A stretch of 64,000 bases of DNA from the NCBI RefSeq assembly GCF_046480435.1, contig NZ_PKGC01000020.1. One strand, 5' to 3'. Shown piece by piece: positions 10,401 to 19,238 of the stretch. Source of the DNA: Limnospira platensis (GTDB lineage: Bacteria; Cyanobacteriota; Cyanobacteriia; Cyanobacteriales; Microcoleaceae). The first letter of the stretch is position 1. Every line of letters starts with the position of its first letter. A program made the position numbers and the translations under genes. Below the pieces are notes generated by a model. The model saw only the letters and a program-made list of their open reading frames with translations. It made no database searches and was not told where the DNA came from.

Positions 10401-10807
10401 TCTAGGCATTTCTGATAACAATTAATCGCCTCATTCCATCTCTCTTGTTGATAATAAATACCTGCCAAATTACTATAAGCTATGCTATAATTAGGCTCGA
10501 TTTCTAACCCTTGAGTATAAGCCCAAATCGCCAAATCCAGAAAATTACACCTTTGCAGAGCATTACCAACTCGCCCATAGGCCGTAGCCAAATCAGGCTG
10601 TAATTCCAAAGCCTTTTCTAAAGCCGAAATAGCCGGATCAATTTCCTGATTATAAATATATGCTTCTGCCAACAGGATATAAACCTCGGCATTATTAAGA
10701 TCCAGTTCTAAAGCCTTCATATAAGCGTCAATACTAGCCGGATAATCACCCTGACTCAAAAATTGCTGACCTTGACAACAATAAACCTTAATCTGTTCGG
10801 AATTCAC
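7493..10807 (-). CDS. TPR protein with O-GlcNAc-transferase (GT41/SPINDLY-like) C-terminal domain
   Basis: 1104 residues. About six tetratricopeptide repeats occupy 1-215 and nine to ten more 298-640, separated by an acidic Ser/Thr-rich linker. From about 730 the sequence (PLKIGFLSKHFRRHSVGW) matches bacterial GT41-like enzymes, and LDSYPYNGGTHNLEALW near 993 corresponds to the nucleotide-sugar site of OGT. The family moves sugars to Ser/Thr of proteins, and the TPR superhelix presents the substrates. No signal peptide is visible, so it is likely cytoplasmic. It lies upstream of a Ser/Thr kinase that would modify the same residue types. The actual sugar and targets are unknown. Confidence 0.85.
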   Translation of the reverse strand: MNSEQIKVYCCQGQQFLSQGDYPASIDAYMKALELDLNNAEVYILLAEAYIYNQEIDPAISALEKALELQPDLATAYGRVGNALQRCNFLDLAIWAYTQGLEIEPNYSIAYSNLAGIYYQQERWNEAINCYQKCLEIAPNLAIVHWMLGNALIKSGDISGAITCYQRAINLQPNRPEFYLKLGEALAKNRQINEAIANYQTALKLDANNSDILAKIAELKSLLETPVSGSISESMNFIEDATDSFDEQGVDFSGQVLEGELHYQEDTQESEDLVTSPTEQLLIKTDEKFVAEKPINPRVLSLQKQAELYLSQGKLEETVATCQEILKLDPNFLLVYVVLGNALHFQGKISSAIRAYNQALEINPNFAEVHANLATMYLQNGQVNEAIAAYQKSIEIKPDLAAVHWNLGRVYQQLGNTEAAINSWKIALELKPDLVEAEFNFEFGNILARRGEYEQAIASYQRAISRKPNWAEPYANIGCLRVQQDRLEEALEQLQKAISLNPKMPEMYLHTARIFTKMRRHQDAINHYQKVIELKPNFPDAYANLANMQATIGQLPEAIANYQKTLQLKPEWAEVYCRLAHIQKQKEPKEAVANLEKALELKPDFAEAYQQLCDLLSHSTNLGKARKVADRYWENCGKTLPVLCAIAYIFSYTQSGACEQALAKLEELIKICNNSIETLTQIEIRLIYEIILFTVPHLRDNLEGNAHFYRLICQYYYQEPIATPPSIYAEPRSPLKIGFLSKHFRRHSVGWCAEGVIKEMSAITPHINLYISGILHPDEVTARYEQTVAKCYWPKSYPNGFASPEELSQQIRSDRIDVLVDLDSVTIPVNVQVLHKSPAPVCVTWLGFDAPYLTRNHYLICDQHSHPPGIEKHYLERLVRLPDTAVAIAGLPTRPVDRNMVRQQLNIPPNAVAYLCVAPGRKTNGEMIKAQVNILRSVPNSVLIRKGQGDAQLLREMYNQACQEVGVDLNRLIFLGLTQTEEEHRAIYKVADVMLDSYPYNGGTHNLEALWSELPVVTRSGRQYLSRMGYAFLKAVNLDIGVAWSWEEYTQLGIEFGHNAPLRQQISSHLARVKQPDTLAPLWNPKQLAAQMYRTFEQLRHVTN

Positions 10808-10906
10808 TAACTTACCTCAAATGCGTGTTTATACAACTAATAATAATCTGTGATAGTATTAGGCAGAATTGGCAACCCTCCAACAGTTACCCAAAGTTAT
10901 CACTTA

Positions 10907-10935
10907 TTCAAACCAAGGCTATGCTATGATATAAT
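10907..10935 (+). promoter_or_regulatory. Possible sigma70-type promoter upstream of rpiA
   Basis: TTCAAA (4/6 to TTGACA) is followed by a 17-bp spacer and a perfect TATAAT at 10930-10935, about 140 bp before the rpiA start. The 270-bp region lies between divergent genes, so the assignment to rpiA is inferred from orientation alone. Confidence 0.35.
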
Positions 10936-11041
10936 ACAACACCAACGCTACTTATCCAACCCTAGGGAATTTTGGTTTTGACTCAAATCTGATGTTTGCC
11001 AAGGTACAAAACGCGATAAAGTAAAAATTGTTGATCAAACT

Positions 11042-11059
11042 ACAGTTATCCAAAACTGT
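11042..11059 (+). promoter_or_regulatory. Small stem-loop just before the rpiA ribosome binding site
   Basis: ACAGTT-6 nt-AACTGT lies directly before the strong Shine-Dalgarno GGAGT at about 11066-11070. It could influence rpiA translation or stability. Six base pairs is short and may be chance. Confidence 0.25.
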
Positions 11060-11077
11060 CCTTTAGGAGTATTTAGC

Positions 11078-11791
11078 ATGAGTCCAGAACAAGACCCCGT
11101 TAAGTTAATGAAGCAACAGGTTGGCAAAGCGGCAGCAGACCGGGTTAAATCCGGTTCCATTGTCGGACTGGGAACGGGGTCAACCACAGCATACACAATT
11201 CAATTTTTAGGAGAACGCCTCAAAAGTGGGGAAATCAAAGATATTAAAGGCGTTCCCACCTCATTCCAAGCCTCTGTACTTGCCAAGGAATATGGCATTC
11301 CCCTCACCACTTTAGATGAAATTGACCATATTGATATCGCTATTGATGGTGCTGATGAGGTCGATCCTAACAAAAATTTAATCAAAGGTGGTGGTGCCGC
11401 TCACACTCGCGAAAAAATTGTAGACTGTTTAGCAGATCAGTTTATTGTAGTTGTAGATGGTTCTAAAATGGTAGATCGTCTGGGTTCTACATTTTTATTA
11501 CCCGTGGAAGTTATACCAATGGCGATGACTCCGGTAATGGCAGCTATTACTAAACTTGGGGGGAAACCGACCCTGAGAATGGGAGTCAAAAAAGCTGGAC
11601 CTGTGATTACAGACCAGGGAAATATGGTGATTGATGTCAAATTTGATGCGATCGATAATCCCGCCGAATTAGAAAAAACCCTCAACAATATTCCTGGGGT
11701 TTTAGAAAATGGTTTGTTTGTGGGTGTAGCTGATGTTATCCTAGTGGGAGAAATCAAAGACGGTCAACCTATTGTCCGCGAGATTTCATAA
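11078..11791 (+). CDS. rpiA: Ribose-5-phosphate isomerase A
   Basis: 237 residues, the usual RpiA length. It interconverts ribose-5-phosphate and ribulose-5-phosphate in the Calvin cycle and pentose phosphate pathway. The family signatures are all present: LGTGSTTAYT at 31-40 (phosphate loop), DGADEVD at 90-96, and KGGGAAHTREKIV at 103-115 with the catalytic Glu. The protein is cytosolic. The start has a clear TTAGGAG ribosome binding site. A strong hairpin follows the gene. Confidence 0.97.
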   Translation: MSPEQDPVKLMKQQVGKAAADRVKSGSIVGLGTGSTTAYTIQFLGERLKSGEIKDIKGVPTSFQASVLAKEYGIPLTTLDEIDHIDIAIDGADEVDPNKNLIKGGGAAHTREKIVDCLADQFIVVVDGSKMVDRLGSTFLLPVEVIPMAMTPVMAAITKLGGKPTLRMGVKKAGPVITDQGNMVIDVKFDAIDNPAELEKTLNNIPGVLENGLFVGVADVILVGEIKDGQPIVREIS

Positions 11792-11803
11792 TCCTAAAAA
11801 CCG

Positions 11804-11839
11804 GGGGATAGAAACACAAGCACTGGTTTCTATTTCCCC
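11804..11839 (+). terminator. Terminator-like hairpin after rpiA
   Basis: GGGGATAGAAAC and GTTTCTATTTCCCC pair around a 10-nt loop (7 bp, a 2-nt bulge, then 5 bp). It lies between the rpiA stop and the next start, 24 bp before that start. There is no T-run, so it may attenuate rather than fully end transcription. Confidence 0.55.
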
Positions 11840-11863
11840 TAATTGTTGCAATGGAAATAGCCG

Positions 11864-13048
11864 ATGATGCACTATAGACGGTTTGGACGAACTGAACTGC
11901 CGATGCCTGTATTATCCTGTGGTGGAATGCGGTATCAATATCAATGGCAAGATGCCTCTCCTGAAAAAATACCCCCCGAAAGTCAGCGGAATTTAGAAGC
12001 GGTAATTCGCCGTTCCCTAGAGTCGGGAATTAACCATATTGAAACCGCTAGGGGTTACGGTACATCAGAGATGCAACTGGGTTGGATTTTACCAAAACTA
12101 CCCCGGGAAAGGCTAATTGTTCAAACCAAAGTTTCCCCGAAACCTGACCCGGCTGAGTTTCGCCGTGACTTTGAAAAATCCCTGAAATATTTACAGTTAG
12201 ACCATGTAGATTTATTGGGTCTGCATGGGATTAATACCCCGGAACTTTTAGAATATTCGATTCGACCCGGTGGCTGTTTAGAAGTGGCTCAAGAATTACA
12301 AAAAGAAGGAAAAGTGAGATTTATTGGCTTTTCCACCCACGCGCCAACGGATGTTATTGTTAATGCGATCGCTACTGATAAATTCGACTATGTTAACCTA
12401 CACTGGTATTATATCAATCAACTAAATTGGCGCGCTATTGAAGCCGCCACCCGTCATGATATGGGAGTATTTATCATCAGTCCTTCTGATAAAGGTGGGA
12501 AATTATATGATCCGCCTCAAAAGTTGGTAGACCTATGTTCTCCCATTAGTCCCATTGTATTTAACAACTTATTTTGTTTATCTCATCCCCAGGTTCATAC
12601 CCTCAGTTTAGGCGCATCTAAACCTACAGATTTTGATGAACATTTACAGACTCTTGACCTCCTAGACCGTTGGGATGAAATCGTACCCCCCATTTTAGAA
12701 AAGCTAGAGAAAACCTCTATAGAAGCCCTAGGGGAAGATTGGTTAAAGACATGGAATCAGGGTTTACCTAACCCAGAAGATACACCCAATAATATTAATA
12801 TTCCCATCATTCTGTGGTTAAGAAATTTGGCGATCGCATACGATATGATAGAATATGGTAAAATGCGCTATAACTTACTCGGAAATGGTGGTCATTGGTT
12901 CCCCGGACAAAACGCCGCCACTATTGACCAAGTAGATTTAAGCCACTGTTTAAAAAATAGTCCCCACGCCGATAAAATCCCCCAATTATTGCGAGAAACC
13001 CATCAACTGCTAGGCGGTCAATCAGTCCCCAGACTATCTAAAAGTTAA
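11864..13048 (+). CDS. Aldo/keto reductase
   Basis: 394 residues. The TIM-barrel aldo/keto reductase begins RRFGRTELPMPVLSCGG and has ETARGYG at 60-66, the VQTK lysine at 89 and the LH histidine at 121. These correspond to the Asp-Tyr-Lys-His tetrad, with Glu60 in place of the usual Asp. It should reduce an aldehyde or ketone with NADPH; the substrate is unknown. A long C-terminal extension (about 310-394) without a visible Cys cluster is shared with cyanobacterial relatives. MM at the start leaves two adjacent ATGs, 11864 and 11867. Confidence 0.88.
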   Translation: MMHYRRFGRTELPMPVLSCGGMRYQYQWQDASPEKIPPESQRNLEAVIRRSLESGINHIETARGYGTSEMQLGWILPKLPRERLIVQTKVSPKPDPAEFRRDFEKSLKYLQLDHVDLLGLHGINTPELLEYSIRPGGCLEVAQELQKEGKVRFIGFSTHAPTDVIVNAIATDKFDYVNLHWYYINQLNWRAIEAATRHDMGVFIISPSDKGGKLYDPPQKLVDLCSPISPIVFNNLFCLSHPQVHTLSLGASKPTDFDEHLQTLDLLDRWDEIVPPILEKLEKTSIEALGEDWLKTWNQGLPNPEDTPNNINIPIILWLRNLAIAYDMIEYGKMRYNLLGNGGHWFPGQNAATIDQVDLSHCLKNSPHADKIPQLLRETHQLLGGQSVPRLSKS

Positions 13049-13062
13049 GTTAATCAGAATCC

Positions 13063-13075
13063 GGTAATAATTACC
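13063..13075. terminator. Short palindrome between convergent genes
   Basis: GGTAAT-A-ATTACC lies in the 30-bp gap between the convergent aldo/keto reductase and polymerase genes. A role as a bidirectional terminator is possible, but the stem is short and AT-rich. Confidence 0.25.
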
Positions 13076-13078
13076 CCA

Positions 13079-14500
13079 CTATCCTATTAGCAATAAAGCG
13101 CGGAGTAAAACTTTAGGTCTCAGAAGAGTCTTAATAGTTAGTCGTGGCGGTTTAGGGATATAAGTAGATTGACGACTAAAGTGATATTCTTGCCATCGCA
13201 AAACCACAATACAAACCAGATAAATCATATAACCTGGTTCCTCCATCTGAGTAAAAATTAACCCAAAAGACAAGGGACATAAAACCAGAAACTTAGAAAT
13301 ATCATCAAAACAGAGTCTACGCCAAACCACAAACCAAATATATAAAAATGATGCCAGTCCCAAAAAACCTACATCTCCCCAAATTCCCGCCCAACCAAAC
13401 AGGGGAGAAAACATACTCGATTGATCTCCTAACCAACTAGCTCCTGCGGCTCCCCAAATGGCATTAGTAGCTGGGTGTGAAGTAGCCCCAAGGGGTCTTA
13501 AAATAAACGCATATTCCCGCAGCATCCAGCCTCCTAGTCTTCCTACAGTGTGACCAGGACCTAAGCCTAGTAAAGGATGAAGGGGAGACTCATAGAAAGT
13601 CGGAACAATGCGAAAGGTAGCAGATTTCAGTAAAGTAGCTTCTCCTTCGGGTCCATAAATTTCCGGCCGCATCCAAGTTTGAAAAGCACCCATACCAGGT
13701 ACATTATGAATCGCCCACCAAAACCCATAAGATAATATCCCAAAAATAATTAAAAACTTAATGGCATCAGCCAGATTTTTAAACTTAGTCAATAGCAGAA
13801 ATACTCCAGCAATGCCAAACACTAAAACCACCTGTTTAGCATCAGAAATAACCATGTGCCAAAAAGTTGCTAAAATCACCACAGTCCGCAACCATATAGG
13901 CAGATTTTTGGCAGCAAAAAAATAGTAAATTCCAAAGGTTAATGATACAGAAGCACCGATGACATGACCGGCACCTTGGGCAATAAAAACACCTTTGATA
14001 TTGTCTTCTAATCCCTGGCGTAGATGGAGATGCAGAACATACTGTTGCACATAGGCAAATGCTAGATTAGTGAAGGATGCAAAAACAATATAGCCACGCA
14101 ATTGGTTTAACTTATCTAAAGTAATCGGGACAGTCAGAATAATAACAATAAATAAAAAATGTTCACATAACAACAAGAAATTAACGGCAATATTAATTAA
14201 ACCTGCGGTATTTAATAAGGCACTTGCTACCGAAATTACCAGAAAGATAAATAGGGCAACTACCATTTCTTTAATGATGGTAATTTGTTGTCGGTCTTTG
14301 ACTTTGGTTTTCCACAGAGCAAAAGCAAACAGCCATGGCACTATTCCCAGATGCAATAAGTTAACAATTGATGGGAATTTTAAAAGCTGAAGTACCCGGG
14401 AAAAAAATGCCGAACTGAAGGCAACTAGAGTCAGGGTAGATAGTTTAATATATCCTTTTTTGGGTTTAGTTAATATTGGCTGATTGTGGTTAATTTTCAT
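13079..14500 (-). CDS. O-antigen ligase/Wzy-like polysaccharide polymerase
   Basis: 473 residues, with about ten to twelve hydrophobic segments and a large loop between about 265 and 380, as in WaaL/Wzy-type membrane enzymes. The family joins lipid-linked repeat units, or transfers polysaccharide to an acceptor, at the outer face of the plasma membrane. No single motif settles polymerase against ligase. It is the last gene of the 11-gene exopolysaccharide operon, 15 bp after the preceding glycosyltransferase, and would act on the product of that operon. Confidence 0.75.
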   Translation of the reverse strand: MKINHNQPILTKPKKGYIKLSTLTLVAFSSAFFSRVLQLLKFPSIVNLLHLGIVPWLFAFALWKTKVKDRQQITIIKEMVVALFIFLVISVASALLNTAGLINIAVNFLLLCEHFLFIVIILTVPITLDKLNQLRGYIVFASFTNLAFAYVQQYVLHLHLRQGLEDNIKGVFIAQGAGHVIGASVSLTFGIYYFFAAKNLPIWLRTVVILATFWHMVISDAKQVVLVFGIAGVFLLLTKFKNLADAIKFLIIFGILSYGFWWAIHNVPGMGAFQTWMRPEIYGPEGEATLLKSATFRIVPTFYESPLHPLLGLGPGHTVGRLGGWMLREYAFILRPLGATSHPATNAIWGAAGASWLGDQSSMFSPLFGWAGIWGDVGFLGLASFLYIWFVVWRRLCFDDISKFLVLCPLSFGLIFTQMEEPGYMIYLVCIVVLRWQEYHFSRQSTYIPKPPRLTIKTLLRPKVLLRALLLIG

Positions 14501-14515
14501 GAGTAACTAAATCTA

Positions 14516-15765
14516 CTAGGATTTACTTAAAACTAACTGGTAAATTGATTTAAGTTGCTGATAATTTTGTGGTGCTGTATACTTGGCTTCAAATTCTGCT
14601 CGTGCTTCTCGACGCATTTGGGGGAGTTTTTTGGGATGAGAAATTAGGGAGTCAACTTGTTCGGTAAGACTGATAGGATCGCCGGGTTTAAATAGGAGTC
14701 CCGTGCGACCATGTTCTACTAATTCGGCGATCGCACCTAAGTTAGAAGCAATGACCGGAGTACCCTTAGCAAAGGCTTCTACAGCCACTCTACCAAAGGT
14801 TTCATACCATTTAGAAGGGAAAATTAAAACCATTGCTTCTCCCATCAATTTATACACTTCTGGGAGGGGTCTACGTCCTAACCATTGAATGTGAGGTAAT
14901 TTCTCAGCAGCGGCTTGGACACGGGGAACTAAAGGACCATCTCCCACAATTTTTAAGGGTACTGGTTGACGGAGATTTTGCCAAGCATCAATCAGCACAT
15001 CTAAGCCTTTTTCTACAGATAATCTACCTACAAAGAGTGCATATCCCCCTTCCCCGTTGCCAACTCCGGGATCGGGATAGACAAAGTTAGGTTTAACGAT
15101 TATTTGGTCTTCTGACCACCCGGCTTGAATAAATTTCTGGCGCGCAAATTGGCTGAGGGTAATAAATATATCTACCTGATTTACCCACGTGCGAGCCATA
15201 CGGTGTAGGGTTAACATGGTTGCAGTTACGCCACTGGCGGCTCGATTTTNNNNNNNNNNNNNNNNNNNNNNNNNNNNNNNNNNNNNNNNNNNNNNNNNNN
15301 NNNNNNNNNNNNNNNNNNNNNNNNNNNNNNNNNNNNNNNNNNNNNNNNNNTAACTCCGGGATAAGGTACAAATTTACCTAGGCAATCTTCACAAATGCGA
15401 TCGTCTCTAAAAAATAATCCATTAGGGCAAATTAATCGGTAATTTCGGAGGGTCTGAACTACGGGAACTCCCTCAGATTTAGCCGCATAGTATACCGATG
15501 GAGATATCAAGGGGAAAAAGTTTTGAACATGGACAATATCTGTGGGATGAGTTCGTAACTTCTGTTTAACTATTTGGTAGGCTTCTGTAGACCAAATGGT
15601 TGTCAAGGCTAAATTGGTTTGATTAAGGGTGGCAACTCGATCATTGCTATCTTGATAAATATCAACTTGATTACCATTTTCTTTGAGCAAATTGGCTTCG
15701 GCTTGGGCTGATTCGTCTTCCCCGCCTCGAATTTGATAATTGTTATGAATAGACAAAATACGCAT
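14516..15765 (-). CDS. Glycosyltransferase family 4 (contains assembly gap)
   Basis: One GT4 gene with an N-run at 15250-15350. The N-terminal part (start 15765) begins MRILSIHNNYQIRGGEDESA and carries a small Cys cluster (ICEDCLG). The C-terminal part has LFVGRLSVEKGLDVLI and the E-x7-E motif of retaining GT4 enzymes (ETFGRVAVEAFAKGTPVIAS). The frames on the two sides differ by one because the 101-N run is an estimate; a gap that is a multiple of three restores a single protein. It should add a sugar from a nucleotide donor to a lipid-linked glycan at the cytoplasmic membrane face. It is in the exopolysaccharide operon, 58 bp after its upstream neighbour. Confidence 0.88.
15250..15350. other. 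Assembly gap (101 N) inside a GT4 gene
   Basis: A run of N falls between the two Rossmann halves of the glycosyltransferase. Reading through it gives a false stop, so the true length must differ. Confidence 0.98.
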
Positions 15766-15823
15766 TAAGATTGAGTTTATGGCTCAGTAAATTGCTATAG
15801 TTATTATACAGTAAACTTTTTCA

Positions 15824-16978
15824 TTATGCTGGCTCTGTTGCGTTCCCTAATCCTGGCGGCGCTAAAACTGTTGTATAAATTTCTTCTAATCTTCGCGTTT
15901 GGCGATCGCGGTTGAAGTTCGCCTCCATGTGTTCTCGGCTTCGCTGACTAAGTTTTTGCCAAAGTTCAGCATCATTGAATAATCGTAATATAGACTCTGC
16001 CAACCCCGCCACATCTCCTTCGGGACTCAGAAACCCGGTTTCTCCATCGATGACGGCTTCTGGGATCCCTGCGTGGTAGGTGCTGACCACAGGAAGTCCC
16101 ATGGCCTGGGCTTCCAGTACCACGTTGGGTAAGCCTTCTGAGTCTCCCTGGGATGCGGTGATGCTGGGAGTTGCCATAATGCGGGCGCGGTTCATCCAAT
16201 ATTTAACAACTTCCGGGGGTTGTAAGCCTAAAAATTGGTAATCTTTGAGGGTATTGGCGGCGGCGGTTTCTAGGGCGGTTCGTAGGGGGCCATCACCAAT
16301 GATCACTAATTTTAGATCTGGTTGTTGGGATTGTATTTGAGCGATCGCCTTAATTAAATATTTACAGCCTTTTTTTTCGGTTAAACGGCCGACAAATAAC
16401 ACCACAGGTTCCCGAACGATCACCGGATCGGGTGCAAATTTATCGACATCAACCCCATGATAGTGGGAGCGAATCTTTTCAGGCGGAAACCCCTGTTTCA
16501 CGAGTTGGTTATGGATAAATTTAGACACCGTTAAAAATAGTTTAGCCTCCCTTTTGAGGGTTTCTTGGCGTTGAAAATAAATCCAGTGATTGAGGGAGGT
16601 ATACTGAGATGATTCTTTATTTACCGTAGCATCTGCGCCCCGGTAGTGAACGATAAGGGGAATTTTTAGCGATCGTACCCACGGCAACACTAACGCCCCA
16701 CTCAAGCCAAATTGAGCGTGAATGAGAACCGGATCTAATTGTTTAATTTTCCTGTAGATACCCGGAGCAAATCCAATTAATTTAAACACCTGTTCCTGCA
16801 CCTTACCGAGGGCATTATCTTGATTAATAACCATGGTTCGTTCCGGTGGTAAATACAAGCCATTAACTCGACGACAGCCAACATAGTAAGCAGTATACTT
16901 TTGTAATTTTTCAGCCGGATCTCGGATAAACGTTTGAGAGGGGGGAAGTAGGAGGCTATTAAAAATAATGATATTCAC
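15824..16978 (-). CDS. Glycosyltransferase family 4
   Basis: 384 residues. It begins MNIIIFNSLLLPPSQTFIRD, has GALVLPWVRSLKIPLIVHYRG in the N-domain, LFVGRLTEKKGCKYLIKAI at the domain junction, and SQGDSEGLPNVVLEAQAMG as the donor-binding E-x7-E region. It resembles colanic-acid-type (WcaL/AmsK-like) transferases, but linkage specificity cannot be read. The start is 2 bp from the stop of the preceding GT2, so the two are probably translationally coupled. Confidence 0.9.
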   Translation of the reverse strand: MNIIIFNSLLLPPSQTFIRDPAEKLQKYTAYYVGCRRVNGLYLPPERTMVINQDNALGKVQEQVFKLIGFAPGIYRKIKQLDPVLIHAQFGLSGALVLPWVRSLKIPLIVHYRGADATVNKESSQYTSLNHWIYFQRQETLKREAKLFLTVSKFIHNQLVKQGFPPEKIRSHYHGVDVDKFAPDPVIVREPVVLFVGRLTEKKGCKYLIKAIAQIQSQQPDLKLVIIGDGPLRTALETAAANTLKDYQFLGLQPPEVVKYWMNRARIMATPSITASQGDSEGLPNVVLEAQAMGLPVVSTYHAGIPEAVIDGETGFLSPEGDVAGLAESILRLFNDAELWQKLSQRSREHMEANFNRDRQTRRLEEIYTTVLAPPGLGNATEPA

Positions 16979-16980
16979 AA

Positions 16981-17952
16981 TTATTTCACCAAGCGACTAG
17001 ACGTTTTCACCATTTCTCTAGTTTGGGGTGAGAGAACCTGACCCCAAATTCTAGGCAATGTATATTGGGGATTTAAAATAGCTGATAATCCCAAATAAAA
17101 AGAAGCAGGAATATATTGTTTTTCTCCGACCAGTAATCCCGATCTGCGATAGTAAAACATTGCCAAGGTTTCTAAATATTTGCTCAGACGTTTAAGGATA
17201 GGCCAAGCCGCACGTTCTTGGATAAATTCTTCAAATGTCGGCTCTGGTTTTCCTTCTAAACGCGCGACGTGACGAGATCTTACATATCGCATCACTTGGC
17301 GTTGAAAAAAGAAGCGTTGCATAGAGCCACTTTGAGAATGAACTCGATAAAGCAAAAGGGGTTCTGGAAGCGAGATAATCGGCCCATACTCAGCCATGCG
17401 ATCCATCAGTTCCAAATCCTCAGCAGGAAAAAATTCAGCCCGATATCCACCCACTTTGAGTATAATATCTTTTTTAAATAATGCTGTTGGGTGGTTGAGA
17501 TTAACCACATGGCCTTGCTGACGCATTTGGTAAAATTGTGCTTCAGTTGTCGGACCTAAAGGGGAAACACTTAAAATCTCCCCTCGGGAATTAATATGAT
17601 GAACTGTGGCTCCTAAACCGACCAATTGAGGCATGGCAGCAATTACCTCCATTTGGCGCTCAAAGCGTTGAGGAAGGGCAATATCGTCAGAATCCATAAT
17701 CCCAATCCAGGGATATTTAGCAACCTCAATTCCCAAGTTTCTTGCCTGACTTGCACCACCGTGATCTGAATGAATTACCCTAATCCGATCATCTTGTTTC
17801 TGGTATCGTTCGATAATTTGAATTGTCTCGTCTTCGGAGCCATCATCGACCATAATTAATTCAAATTCAGTAAAAGTTTGATTGAGAATGCTTACAATTG
17901 CAGGATCTAAAAAATTTTCGGCATTATAACAAGCCATGATGACGCTAATCAT
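16981..17952 (-). CDS. Glycosyltransferase family 2
   Basis: 323 residues. A GT-A fold inverting transferase: VIMACYNAENFLDPAIVSIL at the N-terminus, VDDGSEDET, then the metal-binding MDSDD. The C-terminal 100 residues hold no membrane segment. It should add one sugar in exopolysaccharide repeat assembly. It follows a GT4 by 35 bp and overlaps none. Donor and linkage are unknown. Confidence 0.9.
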   Translation of the reverse strand: MISVIMACYNAENFLDPAIVSILNQTFTEFELIMVDDGSEDETIQIIERYQKQDDRIRVIHSDHGGASQARNLGIEVAKYPWIGIMDSDDIALPQRFERQMEVIAAMPQLVGLGATVHHINSRGEILSVSPLGPTTEAQFYQMRQQGHVVNLNHPTALFKKDIILKVGGYRAEFFPAEDLELMDRMAEYGPIISLPEPLLLYRVHSQSGSMQRFFFQRQVMRYVRSRHVARLEGKPEPTFEEFIQERAAWPILKRLSKYLETLAMFYYRRSGLLVGEKQYIPASFYLGLSAILNPQYTLPRIWGQVLSPQTREMVKTSSRLVK

Positions 17953-17987
17953 AGGATTCTCCTAATTTGTAAATCAGATTAATAATA

Positions 17988-19223
17988 TCATTTATATTCG
18001 AGCATTTTTTCATAGGTTTGATTCAGTAACTTACCCTTAACTTTCCAGCTATAAAATTCTTGAACTCTCTGCCTTCCTGCAAGCCTATAATCGTCAAAAA
18101 CAGCAGAATTATTAGCTAAAATTGTCATAGCATTAGCTAAACCATCAATTGCTTGTTGGGGCTGATCAGCCGGTATCTTAAACCCAGTTTTTTCGGTAAC
18201 AATTAGCCCTGGTCCTCCCCAATCTAGGCAAATAACCGGGCGACCCGCCGCCATTGCTTCTACACAAACTAAGCCCCCAGATTCGTGTAAGCTGGGATGA
18301 ACTAACGCCAAGCATTCTGATAGTTTTTTTAGGGTTTCCGGTCGAGATAAGTGATTCCAGAATTTCACTTGGTTGGTAATTCCCAAATTTTGAACTAGGG
18401 TTTCAAGTCGGCGGCGTTCTGGCCCGTCTCCGACGATCCAATATTCAGCATCTGGAGGGAATTTTGCTTGGGCGAAGGCTTTGAGTCCGAGATGAAACCC
18501 TTTCCAGTGTAACAGGCGACCGATACTGATAAATTTAACCCCTTGAGGTTGAGAGTCGCCACACTGGTTGAGTTGAGTGATTTCTAAATCCGATAATCCT
18601 AATTGAGATAAAACCTCTACATTTTTCGCCCCTAATTTTCTGAGTCTCTGGGTGGTTTCTGCGGTGGTTCCCCTGGCTAAAATACTGCGTTGGGCAGTGA
18701 GTTTAACGAAGGGGTCTAATTCTCCTAAAGTCCTGGCTATATCTCGCATTATTTCATACATAATTCCCCGCCAACCAAAGTCTTTCCAGAAGGCTTTGGG
18801 AGCTGATTCTCCACCCCCTACTGGTCCCCATAAAAAAGGAATAGGAAGAAGTGCTAAAAAACTGGGGGTTGAGTGGCGAACATAGGTGACATGATGCACT
18901 ATGTGAAAATTTATGGTTTCCTGGAGTTTTTTGGCAACTAAATAAGCTGCTATTTGCCATAAATAATAGTGCAGGTAAACTAGCTTTTTTTTGAGATGGA
19001 GTGGTCGCAGCCAGGAGGGAGGTTCGCAGTAAATTACCTGTAGTTTAATAATGGGGTTTTGGTTGAGTTGGGCTTCAATGGTTGGGCGGTTATTTTGTCG
19101 GGTGAGAACCCAAACATTATGATATTTTGCTACTTCCTGAATAGTATGCCAACCTACCCCCGGTTCTGAACCTTCTCCGGGGCGACAGGCGTAAGCTGAA
19201 ATTAGAATATTTAAAGGTTCCAC
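17988..19223 (-). CDS. Glycosyltransferase family 4
   Basis: 411 residues. It opens LNILISAYACRPGEGSEPGVGW, a start shared by a cyanobacterial and bacterial GT4 group. It then shows FISIGRLLHWKGFHLGLKAF and the HESGGLVCVEAMAAGRPVI motif with the E-x7-E pair. It is a cytoplasmic retaining sugar transferase in the exopolysaccharide operon, 15 bp downstream of another GT4. Confidence 0.9.
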   Translation of the reverse strand: MEPLNILISAYACRPGEGSEPGVGWHTIQEVAKYHNVWVLTRQNNRPTIEAQLNQNPIIKLQVIYCEPPSWLRPLHLKKKLVYLHYYLWQIAAYLVAKKLQETINFHIVHHVTYVRHSTPSFLALLPIPFLWGPVGGGESAPKAFWKDFGWRGIMYEIMRDIARTLGELDPFVKLTAQRSILARGTTAETTQRLRKLGAKNVEVLSQLGLSDLEITQLNQCGDSQPQGVKFISIGRLLHWKGFHLGLKAFAQAKFPPDAEYWIVGDGPERRRLETLVQNLGITNQVKFWNHLSRPETLKKLSECLALVHPSLHESGGLVCVEAMAAGRPVICLDWGGPGLIVTEKTGFKIPADQPQQAIDGLANAMTILANNSAVFDDYRLAGRQRVQEFYSWKVKGKLLNQTYEKMLEYK

Positions 19224-19238
19224 GCCTCCTCCTTTGGT

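Noticed and set aside
15093..15371. Separate 92-residue minus-strand frame at the second N-run
   Set aside because: It lies out of frame with the GT4 domains on both sides and exists only because of the N-run.
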